DNA of 64,000 nucleotides from Candidatus Cloacimonetes bacterium 4572_55 (GTDB lineage: Bacteria; 4572-55). The translations under genes and the position numbers were made by a program. Shown here in pieces: positions 1-9,492 of this stretch. Position 1 is the first letter of the stretch, and each line of letters opens with the position of its first letter. Under the pieces are notes generated by a model. It did not search any database and was not told the DNA's origin. It was given only the letters and a program-made list of their open reading frames with translations. The stretch lies in NCBI GenBank assembly GCA_002084765.1, contig NBMB01000029.1, positions 1 through 64,000 of the forward strand, given 5' to 3'.

Positions 1-3000
1 AATAATCGACCCGACAATTCATGGACTGGGGGACGATTTCTTGGTACCGGCTCGTTTGGCGACGCGATCTGGGGAGACGATACAGATCGATTCGTGCTGA
101 TTATCCCAGACGATACCGAAGTGGTCAACGGGCATGGCAGCTTAGACCCCGGCACAATTCAAATCTGGCAAAAAGATCCCTATCCCTCGAACGTGATCGA
201 TCCCCCGACCGCGAATGATCCCATGGCGCGCTATCACAGCTATCATACGGGTCCTGGGGGACGGCGTATGGTAACATTTAATTATAAAAGAATCACGGAC
301 GATTATTATACCGGATATATGAATATGGCGTCCATCGAAGAGCTGCAGATCGGCGTGGGACCCAATGCAAAGGTCTACGATATCAACGACGTGGATGGAA
401 CCGCGACCTATAACCCGTCGTTGACGCCGATTTATGAGCATGAGATACCGTCGCGGGAGTATTACAACAATCTGATGGATAGCTTTGCTCCCACGCCGCC
501 GATTCCGGATTTTGAGGCGGATTTGATCAACGTCTCCAATTGTGGCGGGGAACCGCAAACCATCTCTTTTACAGATCTGACCGCGTCCAGCCCAGAATCA
601 TGGCAATGGTCGTTCAATCCCTCGACCGTGACCTACGTCAGCAATACGGGACCCACGTCGCAAAATCCCAGCGTCCAGTTCGACGGGGTGGGGTATTATA
701 CGGTCTCGTTGACCGCGGGAAATGAATACGGCGACAATACTGTCACTCAAACCAATTATATCACCGTGAGTTCTGGCGAGCAATTGCCTATAGATGAGGA
801 TTTCGAGAGTTTTCCTGTGCCGTCTATTCCCGGGGATTTTCCCACCTGGGGACCGTATGAATGGGAATTGACCAACGGCTGGACCAATGATGAAGATAAT
901 GAGACCGATTGGATTCCCTGGCGAGGCGGGACCGACACAAACTATACGGGACCGGAATCTGGCTATGATAGCGGGAACGACGTCTATATGTATATCGAGT
1001 CGTCAGGCGCGGGCAATCGGAATAATCGCGCCAGATTGCTGAGTCCTTGTCTGGATTTGACGCATATCGAAAATCCATCTCTCACATTCGCATATCACAT
1101 GTATGGAAACGACGTCGAGCGGTTGCAGGTTCATATCTTCTCTAACGGTAGTTGGGAAAGGGTGTTCAATGAATCCGGCGACGATGTGCAGGAGTGGTTC
1201 GACGAGCAGGTGGATCTGTCCGACTATGAGGGCGAGACGATCCGCATCCGGTTCACCGGGGATACTGGCGACGGTTCCCAGGGCGATGTAGCTATCGACG
1301 CGGTTAGAGTCACCGGCGACGTTGTAGAAAATCCGGGAGAAATTCGATTTACAGCTGTGGATTACACGGCGATCGAGGGCGATGAGAACGCGACGATCAC
1401 TCTGATTCGAGAAGGCGGGAATTTGGGCGCGGCTTCTGTCACACTCACGACCGGCAATGGATCTGCGACCTCTGGGTCGGACTATACCGCTGTGAGTGCT
1501 ATGGTTGAATGGGAAAGCGGAGTAGTGGGCGAACGGACCGTGTCGATCCCGATTTTACAGGATAGCGATATTGAGGGCTCTGAAACCGTTAATCTCGAAC
1601 TTTCTGGCGCGGTTGGATCGGCACTCTCAGCACCGTGGGACGCGGTTCTGACGATAGACGACGACGACGGTCTGCGCACGTTCCAAATCCAGGTGCGCCA
1701 TGGAAACGATGACGCCGAGGAGAATCTCTCCAACGGTAGTGTGAACTTGACAAGCACGGATCTGGAGTTGACCGAAGACGGCGGAGCCACGCAGCGGGTC
1801 GGTATAAGATTCGAGGATGTAGAGCTTCCCCAAAACGCGGATATCTACTATGCGCATATCCAATTCGCCGCGGATGAGACCTCGGATGATGAGACAGAGC
1901 TGACGTTATACGGCGAAGCGGTCGGAAATAGCTCTCGCTTCAGCTCCTCCCAATACGACGTCACGGATCGCGCGCTGACCGACGCGGCTGTTTCTTGGAA
2001 TCCGCCAGAATGGGACTCTCGAGGAGAGGAAGGCGCAGATCAGCGCACGTCGGATATCTCTTCGATCATTCAGGAAATTGTGAATCGTGGGGACTGGGAA
2101 AGTCTCGGCAGTCTGACGATTTTGATTGACGGCAGTGGCAGCCGCGTAGCGGAATCCTATAATGGCGACGGGAATCCGCCTCTGCTTTACGTCGAATACG
2201 CGGAAGGCGGTGGACAGACAGGGGATCCGAGCATCTCCATTACTCCAACTTCCGCTGAGCAGAGCGAGACTGTCACCCTGATCGTATCTGGACAAAATAC
2301 CAGTTTTGACGGGAACACACAAGTCGTTCTGCGCAACGGGTCCCAGACTGTGATCGGAACTAATATCGACGTGTCCGGAGGCACAGAGATGACCGCAGAC
2401 CTCGTCATTCCCGCGGACGCTGAAGTCGGCGCGTGGGAGGTTGTGGTGAGCGAACTTACTCCCGATGAGGTTTTTACAATCCATCTGGGATCGCCGGTTA
2501 ATCTGACCGCGGTGGATACGACCATGAATCAAATTCGACTCACATGGACAAGCCAATCCGAAACCCAGAGCCATATCAAAATCGAACGGATGGAATATGG
2601 CGATTACGTCCAGATCGCTCAGATCGCGGGTAATCGGGTTTTTTATACGAACTATCATCTCGACTCGGAGAGCCAATATTGCTATCGTATCCGGGCGTAT
2701 GACGGTCAGAGTAACTCTAATTATTCCAACGAGTTATGCGTAGAAACGCTTCCGGTTCCTCTGCCCACGGTCACGGAGATTAGTCCAGAAAGCGGCCCCA
2801 TCGGGACTGTTGTGACGATCACGGGTTACTATTTTGAGGATGCAACCGAGGCGATCTTTGGCGGTGTGACAGCTGTCGATTTCACTGTGAATTCCGATAC
2901 CAGGATCACCGCGACGGTTCCGGAAAATGCAACGACCGGCGTTGTGACTGTGACAAGTTCGAGCGGTACTAGCACGGGTCCCGTGTTTACCGTGATCACT

Positions 3001-6000
3001 CTGGAGGACCCCTGCAACTGCGACCCTCTTCCCGCGCCTGGGAACGATGAAACTGTGGTCACTGTCGCGACCACAACGGAATTGATCAACGCTGTGACAG
3101 ACGCTGATGGACCCACGACGGTTTATCTCCAAAGCGGTGTGTATCCCATTACAGAGAATGAATTTATCGTAGTGCATAACCCCAATATTTCCATCCGATC
3201 GCTCTCCGGAAATCGAGACGATGTGACGATCCAGGGACCTGGTATAGACGCGGCAAGCGGGCACGGTATCCAAATCTTCGCGAGCCATGTCACCGTAGCG
3301 GACTTGACTATCCGGGACGTGGGATATCACGCAATTCAGGTGCAACCGGATAACGGCGCGTCGAATTTGTTGTTTCATAATATTCGATGCGTGGACACGG
3401 GGCAGCAGATTTTCAAATCAAGCGGAACCGAGGATCCGCCAAAGCAAAATGGAATTATTGAATGCTCGGTGTTTGAGTACACTACGACGCTGGATCAGGG
3501 AAATTATACCAACGGTATCGATATTTTGAACTCGGATAACTGGATTATCCGGGACAATGTGGCGCGCAATATCAAAGCCGCGCCCGGGTCTGCTCTGGCA
3601 GGACCCGCTATCTTAGCTTGGCACGGGTGCAGCGGAACCATTGTGGAACGCAACCGGATTATTGATTGCGATTTCGGCATCTCGTTCGGCAACGCGGGCG
3701 GCTCTGGGGTGCAGCATGAGGGCGGAATTATTCGTAATAATTTCATCAAAGGGCATTCCAGCAGCGATTTCGGCGTTGGCTTGGTCAGGGCGCAGGGCGC
3801 GACGGTAGTCTATAATACAATCTATTCTCCGCAAGCCTGGCCCTACTCTATCGAAGCGAGATTCTCCGAGACCACAGAATGCGTTATTGAGAATAATCTG
3901 ACCGACGAGCCGATCTGGCGTGACCGAGAGGGAGCGTCCGCGTCTGTGAGCGATAACTACACAGACGCGTACAGCGGAATGTTCCTCGATTACGAGATCG
4001 GGGATCTGCACCTCGCTTCCGAAGAACTTCCCGCGATCAACGCGGGATCAACGACCTCGGACCGCTTGCAAGATATCGATTGCGACGCGGTTTTTGACGG
4101 TCAGCCGGACATTGGCGCGGATGAGTTCACAGGTCTGACGCCTTCCGTGGTCAGCGTCTCTCCCACGCATATCGAGCAGGATCAGCAGGTCACGATCACG
4201 GTCGTTGGGAGTGCCGCCCACTTCTTGAGCGCAGGGGAATTTCATCTGACTCAGGGATCGACTACGCTGACGCCGGATAATATTTCCTTGATCAGCAATA
4301 GCGAGATGCTCGGTCAACTGACTGTGCCGGACAGTGCTCCTGTCGGTGATTGGAATGTGATCTCGTCAAACGATCTGGATGGAACCCTGACGCTGAGCCA
4401 AGGATTCGAGATTCGGCTGGGCGCGCCGGACGATCTGGACGCGCAAACTGTTTCTGCAACGGCTATCGATCTGATCTGGCAGAACCATTCAGCGACTCAG
4501 ACCCACGTCCGTATCCAAAGGCGGATGGGTCAGACCGGCTCGTTTGCGACTATTGATGACGCGGAGTCAGACGCGACATCCTACAGTGACAGCGATCTCA
4601 ATCCAGATACGGAATATTGCTATCGCGTGCAAGGATTTGACGATCAGGATCATGTCTCCACCTATTCGGACGTCTCTTGCGCGACGACCGAAACCAGTTC
4701 CCTGCCGACAATTGTCTCTGTCACACCGGGCAATGGGAAGCAGGATCAGACTGTCACGCTCACTATTGTGGGACAAGGAACTCACTTCGATAATGAGAGC
4801 GAGCCGAGTCTGGATTATGGTCAATGGGCGGTTCAAGCGAACAGCATAACCGTGCAAGGCGATACGGAATTGGACGCTGTTTTTATCCTGCCTCCCAATG
4901 CCGAAGTCGGATTCTGGGAGGTAACGGTGGAAACCGAGACCGATGGAGAGATCAGCTTCCCTGACGGATTTTTCGTCAATTTGGGCGCGCCGTCGAATCT
5001 ACAAGCGGTTTCCTCATCGGGCGATCGGGTTGACCTGAGTTGGGTCAATCATTCCTCGACACAAACCGCGTTGATTTTAGAACGGGAGACCCAAACCCAA
5101 GGCGCGGGGAGCCGAAACGCTCGCGCTTTCGAAGAGATCGCGATAATCTCACCCACGGAAACGTCATACTCGGATGTGTCCTTGCAGGAAAATAGCCAGT
5201 ATTGCTATCGGTTGCAGGCGAGACAAGGCTCGGATATCCTATCTGAGTATTCCAATCAAGAGTGCGTTGTCACCCAATCCAATCCCACGCTATTGACTGG
5301 AGTTGAGCCGAGCTATGCCGAGCAAGATCAATCCATTACGCTGATTTTGAGCGGACAGAATACGCATTTTGCAGACGCGAGCGCGACTCCAATAGTGGGG
5401 CTGATACGGGGGAATCAAGTGATTCAAGCAGAGCGTGTCGATGTGACCGTCAACACTTTGTTGACCGCTGAACTGACACTGCCAACGGACGCTCCGACAG
5501 GTTCGTGGGACGTCGTCGTGCAGAATGAGATCGACGGTCCCCTTTCGATTGACGATGGGTTCGAAATCCTTTTAGGATCCCCTTCGGATTTGGTGGTCTC
5601 GCCGAACAATTCCGATGCGTTGCAGTTGCGTTGGATTACCCATTCCGAGACCCAAATCGGCGTGGCGATTGAGCGGCGACCTGGGCAAAGCGGCGTGTTC
5701 AGTATGATCGGCGTCGTGGAGGGCGGCGCGGCTGTGTTTATCGATGAAGCTGTGGATCCAGCGATCGAATATTGCTATCGGGTGCAGGGATTTGATTCGG
5801 AAGAAAATTCCAGCTATTGCAGGGAGGATTGCAGCATAGCGGACATCATCAGCGCGCCCCTGTGGATAGAGTTGATCAATCTGGAAACGAGCGAGTTCCC
5901 GATTATCTACGCGCATGTCAATGTGTTTAACAACGGGGTGCCTCTGTTGAATCTTAACGAAAGCCATTTTCAGGCTTTTGAAGACGGAGGCTTACAATCC

Positions 6001-9000
6001 GACCTATTTGGCGTCACGCCTCCAGACGTTAACCAAAATCAACGCATTGCCGATGTCGTTTTTGTGATAGACAATAGCGGCAGTATGGGCGAGGAGCAGG
6101 AAGGAATCGGGAATAATCTCTCGGATTTTGCCCAATCTATGGAGCAGTCCGGCGTGGATTTTCGTTTCGGTCTGGTGCGGTATGGGACTATTGCAAACGG
6201 CGGATGTCCCATTATCGAAGACGACGGAAATTTGACGTCGGATATGGACTATTTTGTGGGTGATGTCTGGGACCGCAACGTGACCGTGGGCAGCAACGCG
6301 GTGGAGGAGCCAAGCTATCATGCGTGCGTGGTCGCGGCTCAGGATATGAATTTCCGTCCCGGCGCGCAAAAGATGATCATTTTGGTGACCGACGAAGCGA
6401 ATTATCCAGAGAACTGCGACGGTCATGTATATAGCCGTGAGGAGTGCATATCTCTTATCAACGCCGCGGGCGCGACGATCTATGGCGTAACTCGGGAAAA
6501 CTATGGCAGTTGCGATTACGATTATGTCGATCCAGACGCGATCACGTACGCGACTGGAGGTCAGTGGTATAATATCTATGATTCAGGCGGATTTGATCCG
6601 ATTCTGACAGAGATCGGCGAGACCGCGTCTCATACGTATGTGATCCGCTATCGAACCGACCACCCCACTCCGACTGATCAAAATCGGCATGTAGAGATCA
6701 CGGTCAACTACTCTGGTCGGAGCGAAATCGACGACGGGTGGTACAATCCAGCTCTTATCCCGAATATGACATTAACTGATGGGAGCGAGGCTATGAATGA
6801 ATCCGCGCAGCCGCCTGGCACCCCCGTGGAAATCTCGGTCGAGCTGGTGGGAGGCGAGGAAACGACCCTGTTCTATCGATCCGTTTCAGGTCAGGGAGCG
6901 TACAACGAGGCACTGATGAGTCACTCCGCTCGATCCAATACCTATAGTGCCATGATTCCGGCTGAAGAGATGACCTATCCGGGAGTGCAATATTACATCC
7001 GAGCTTCTTCCGATAATGCGACGATCACACTGCCTTCGACAGACCCGGCGAGTTATCCCTTTAATTTTTCAGTGATGCCGAATCAGGTTCCGGACATAGA
7101 TCATACGCGGATCGCTTATGCGGAATTGGGCGCGCCGCTTTCGATATCCGCGGTAGTCAACGACGACGGACCTGCCTTGTCTCCCCAGGGTGTGGAACTG
7201 CTCTATCGCCATGAAGGAGACCTGAGCTATACCTTATTGGAGATGCAGCCGGATTCAGAAAGAGACGGTTCATACCAAGCGGAAATTCCAGGTGACGCAA
7301 TGACCGAATCCGTGGAGTATTACATCCGAGCTACGGATAACCACGGCTTAATCTCCACTGTTGCCAGCCCGGATACTCCGTATCTAATCGACGCGTCCAT
7401 CACAACTGTGAGCGGCAGTATCTATCGATCTGAGACCCCGCCGGCAAATCAACCCATAGTTGATATTGTGGTGCAGGCGTGGGATTCATACCCCAATGGG
7501 CAGATCGTTGCGCGGGACACTACGGATAGTCAGGGTTTGTATGAGCTGTACGGATTGGTCCAAAATATCGAATACGATCTGCGGGCGCATAGCTTGTCAA
7601 ACGGCTCCGAGAGCGGCGGAAATTATCCCTATTTCCCAGAAATCATTCGCTCTATTTCCACTCCAGCCAGCGAGGTGGACTTTTCTTTGCAAGCCTCGCC
7701 GACTGTGGCTCCGACCAATATTTTTTGCCAATTTTACTGCATCGACTCCAGTGAATATGAAGATCAACTGTTGCACGCCGGAGATGTGGTCGTAGCGACC
7801 GACGCTCAAGGCGTTGTGTGCGGTAAATCCTTCACATCTGGCGAGCCAAACCCAGGAGGATATAGCATCTTCGTCTATGGGGACGACCCATACACGGATC
7901 AAGATGAGGGTATGCAGGACGGAGAACGCATCTCATTCAGTATCAACGGTCTGCCTGCTGATGCAATCGAGGGAAATCCGGTCTGGCACGATCGACTGGT
8001 GGAACCGCTCTGCCTGAGTACAACTGCGTCCCCCACGGTGATGATCCCGCTAACCGATTCTGGAGCTGGATGGAATCTGATCTCTTGGAACGTGGAGACT
8101 CCGAACGATAGCGTCCAGGTGATTTTCGAAGACGTTATGCCCAATGTCGAGGCTATTATGGGCTATGAAGGGGGCAGTCTGACCTATCGACCGAGTCTCC
8201 CTCTGGGATTCAGCAACTTGCGCGTCACGGATCATCTGCATGGCTATTGGGTCAAGATGAATCAGGCTGATACGCTGTGGGTTAGTGGCGTCACGGCTTC
8301 TGCGTACACGCCCGTAGAATTGAATCCAGGTTGGAATCTGGTCGGCTATCAGCCATTTCCGCCGGACTCCACCTATCATGCCATTGCTTCAATTATTGCG
8401 CATACTGACGCTGTGTTGGGATTTGATCCTATTCTTTCGCCGAACAATCCCGCGCAGAGTTTCCGTCCTGACCTGATCCAGTTCTCGAACCTGAAGATCA
8501 TGCGTCAAAAATATGGCTATTGGGTGCGGGTCGATGCGGCGGACACGCTGATCTATCCAGAAACAGCTCTCTCAATTCCTCTGGATCAACTTGCTATGTC
8601 GCAAATTGCCGAGGTCTTCTATGACGGCTCGAATTCTGTTCGGAACGACAGTTGTTTCCTGCCGGATGTCACGCCAACAAACCAATGGATCGAGATTTAC
8701 GGCGAGGACTTGACATTGAACGAGCAACCCCTGCCAACCGGCGCGCGGATCATTGCGTACGACGCTGAGGGCGTGGCTTGCGGAGCGTTTGAGGTGCATA
8801 CAGCGGGACAATTCGGATTGATGGCGATCTACGGAGACGACGCTTATACTGAAGTCGATGAGGGTCCTCAGCCGGGAGAACCTGTTGAACTCTATATCTG
8901 TCATCCAGATTACGAGGATAGCTGGCAGATATCGGGCGACCTTATATGGACCTCTTTCGGCGATATAGTCGAAATTCATTTCGATCTTGTGAGCATTGAC

Positions 9001-9306
9001 GATCCAAGCACCGACAATTTTCCCAAAGAATTTGCGCTGCATCAAAACTATCCAAACCCCTTCAATCCCTGGACCGCCATCCGCTTTGAACTGCCGATTC
9101 CAGGCAAAGTGACGCTCCAGGTCTACAATGCCGCTGGTCAGTTGGTCAGAACATTGACGGATCGGGAGGATTACGAGGCTGGACGGCATACCGCACGTTG
9201 GATGGGGAAAAATGACAACGGTCAGGCAATAAGTAGTGGCGTTTACTTTTATCGCCTGAAAGCAGGGAAGTTTGAGGCGACTCGAAAGATGGTTCTTATC
9301 CGGTGA
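1..9306 (+). CDS. Giant secreted multidomain adhesin-like protein with type-A sorting domain (5' partial)
   Basis: The frame is open from the first base, so the start lies to the left; about 3101 residues are visible. Visible order: a PKD-like domain (res ~170-258), a MAM/choice-of-anchor-like beta domain (~261-440), Calx-beta (~446-555), a DNRLRE/CBM96-like domain (~560-735), Ig/IPT and fibronectin-III pairs, a right-handed beta-helix (~1017-1377), three further Ig-FN3 cassettes that resemble each other, and a von Willebrand A domain with an intact DNSGSM MIDAS motif (~2018). The end (~3005-3101) is a FlgD-like Ig fold with QNYPNPFNP and a terminal TRKMVLIR, typical of type IX secretion cargo in FCB bacteria. 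The role is probably cell-surface adhesion or carbohydrate/protein binding; no catalytic site was recognised. It is closed by a strong terminator, so it is transcribed apart from the kinase operon. Confidence 0.9.
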   Translation, partial: NNRPDNSWTGGRFLGTGSFGDAIWGDDTDRFVLIIPDDTEVVNGHGSLDPGTIQIWQKDPYPSNVIDPPTANDPMARYHSYHTGPGGRRMVTFNYKRITDDYYTGYMNMASIEELQIGVGPNAKVYDINDVDGTATYNPSLTPIYEHEIPSREYYNNLMDSFAPTPPIPDFEADLINVSNCGGEPQTISFTDLTASSPESWQWSFNPSTVTYVSNTGPTSQNPSVQFDGVGYYTVSLTAGNEYGDNTVTQTNYITVSSGEQLPIDEDFESFPVPSIPGDFPTWGPYEWELTNGWTNDEDNETDWIPWRGGTDTNYTGPESGYDSGNDVYMYIESSGAGNRNNRARLLSPCLDLTHIENPSLTFAYHMYGNDVERLQVHIFSNGSWERVFNESGDDVQEWFDEQVDLSDYEGETIRIRFTGDTGDGSQGDVAIDAVRVTGDVVENPGEIRFTAVDYTAIEGDENATITLIREGGNLGAASVTLTTGNGSATSGSDYTAVSAMVEWESGVVGERTVSIPILQDSDIEGSETVNLELSGAVGSALSAPWDAVLTIDDDDGLRTFQIQVRHGNDDAEENLSNGSVNLTSTDLELTEDGGATQRVGIRFEDVELPQNADIYYAHIQFAADETSDDETELTLYGEAVGNSSRFSSSQYDVTDRALTDAAVSWNPPEWDSRGEEGADQRTSDISSIIQEIVNRGDWESLGSLTILIDGSGSRVAESYNGDGNPPLLYVEYAEGGGQTGDPSISITPTSAEQSETVTLIVSGQNTSFDGNTQVVLRNGSQTVIGTNIDVSGGTEMTADLVIPADAEVGAWEVVVSELTPDEVFTIHLGSPVNLTAVDTTMNQIRLTWTSQSETQSHIKIERMEYGDYVQIAQIAGNRVFYTNYHLDSESQYCYRIRAYDGQSNSNYSNELCVETLPVPLPTVTEISPESGPIGTVVTITGYYFEDATEAIFGGVTAVDFTVNSDTRITATVPENATTGVVTVTSSSGTSTGPVFTVITLEDPCNCDPLPAPGNDETVVTVATTTELINAVTDADGPTTVYLQSGVYPITENEFIVVHNPNISIRSLSGNRDDVTIQGPGIDAASGHGIQIFASHVTVADLTIRDVGYHAIQVQPDNGASNLLFHNIRCVDTGQQIFKSSGTEDPPKQNGIIECSVFEYTTTLDQGNYTNGIDILNSDNWIIRDNVARNIKAAPGSALAGPAILAWHGCSGTIVERNRIIDCDFGISFGNAGGSGVQHEGGIIRNNFIKGHSSSDFGVGLVRAQGATVVYNTIYSPQAWPYSIEARFSETTECVIENNLTDEPIWRDREGASASVSDNYTDAYSGMFLDYEIGDLHLASEELPAINAGSTTSDRLQDIDCDAVFDGQPDIGADEFTGLTPSVVSVSPTHIEQDQQVTITVVGSAAHFLSAGEFHLTQGSTTLTPDNISLISNSEMLGQLTVPDSAPVGDWNVISSNDLDGTLTLSQGFEIRLGAPDDLDAQTVSATAIDLIWQNHSATQTHVRIQRRMGQTGSFATIDDAESDATSYSDSDLNPDTEYCYRVQGFDDQDHVSTYSDVSCATTETSSLPTIVSVTPGNGKQDQTVTLTIVGQGTHFDNESEPSLDYGQWAVQANSITVQGDTELDAVFILPPNAEVGFWEVTVETETDGEISFPDGFFVNLGAPSNLQAVSSSGDRVDLSWVNHSSTQTALILERETQTQGAGSRNARAFEEIAIISPTETSYSDVSLQENSQYCYRLQARQGSDILSEYSNQECVVTQSNPTLLTGVEPSYAEQDQSITLILSGQNTHFADASATPIVGLIRGNQVIQAERVDVTVNTLLTAELTLPTDAPTGSWDVVVQNEIDGPLSIDDGFEILLGSPSDLVVSPNNSDALQLRWITHSETQIGVAIERRPGQSGVFSMIGVVEGGAAVFIDEAVDPAIEYCYRVQGFDSEENSSYCREDCSIADIISAPLWIELINLETSEFPIIYAHVNVFNNGVPLLNLNESHFQAFEDGGLQSDLFGVTPPDVNQNQRIADVVFVIDNSGSMGEEQEGIGNNLSDFAQSMEQSGVDFRFGLVRYGTIANGGCPIIEDDGNLTSDMDYFVGDVWDRNVTVGSNAVEEPSYHACVVAAQDMNFRPGAQKMIILVTDEANYPENCDGHVYSREECISLINAAGATIYGVTRENYGSCDYDYVDPDAITYATGGQWYNIYDSGGFDPILTEIGETASHTYVIRYRTDHPTPTDQNRHVEITVNYSGRSEIDDGWYNPALIPNMTLTDGSEAMNESAQPPGTPVEISVELVGGEETTLFYRSVSGQGAYNEALMSHSARSNTYSAMIPAEEMTYPGVQYYIRASSDNATITLPSTDPASYPFNFSVMPNQVPDIDHTRIAYAELGAPLSISAVVNDDGPALSPQGVELLYRHEGDLSYTLLEMQPDSERDGSYQAEIPGDAMTESVEYYIRATDNHGLISTVASPDTPYLIDASITTVSGSIYRSETPPANQPIVDIVVQAWDSYPNGQIVARDTTDSQGLYELYGLVQNIEYDLRAHSLSNGSESGGNYPYFPEIIRSISTPASEVDFSLQASPTVAPTNIFCQFYCIDSSEYEDQLLHAGDVVVATDAQGVVCGKSFTSGEPNPGGYSIFVYGDDPYTDQDEGMQDGERISFSINGLPADAIEGNPVWHDRLVEPLCLSTTASPTVMIPLTDSGAGWNLISWNVETPNDSVQVIFEDVMPNVEAIMGYEGGSLTYRPSLPLGFSNLRVTDHLHGYWVKMNQADTLWVSGVTASAYTPVELNPGWNLVGYQPFPPDSTYHAIASIIAHTDAVLGFDPILSPNNPAQSFRPDLIQFSNLKIMRQKYGYWVRVDAADTLIYPETALSIPLDQLAMSQIAEVFYDGSNSVRNDSCFLPDVTPTNQWIEIYGEDLTLNEQPLPTGARIIAYDAEGVACGAFEVHTAGQFGLMAIYGDDAYTEVDEGPQPGEPVELYICHPDYEDSWQISGDLIWTSFGDIVEIHFDLVSIDDPSTDNFPKEFALHQNYPNPFNPWTAIRFELPIPGKVTLQVYNAAGQLVRTLTDREDYEAGRHTARWMGKNDNGQAISSGVYFYRLKAGKFEATRKMVLIR

Positions 9307-9318
9307 TGTAATCCGCGG

Positions 9319-9353
9319 AAACCCTAAGGGTCTTCGAGACCCTTAGGGTTTTT
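9319..9353 (+). terminator. Rho-independent terminator of the giant adhesin gene
   Basis: A perfect 14-bp stem (9320-9333 with 9337-9350) and a three-base TCG loop, extendable by one A-T pair, is followed by a run of five T. It begins 13 bases after the TGA stop. Confidence 0.9.
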
Positions 9354-9492
9354 AAACATGATAAAGAAATCGTGATTACGCGGCTTGATATCGTGTAGCT
9401 TTGTATAAAATGGGATGCGCGTCAACGACATCTAGAAAGACCAGCTTCTCTCAATCATAAGATAATCAGCGAATCGAACTCCGGAGAAAATA

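Noticed and set aside
1906-2676. Long open frame on the minus strand inside the giant adhesin gene
   Set aside because: It is antisense to clearly conserved domains, has no ribosome site, and its sequence is low in family-like features.
9385-9409. TTGATA and TATAAA upstream of the kinase gene as a promoter
   Set aside because: The spacing is only 13 bases, too short for a standard sigma-70-type promoter. The 186-base gap must hold a promoter but I cannot place it.
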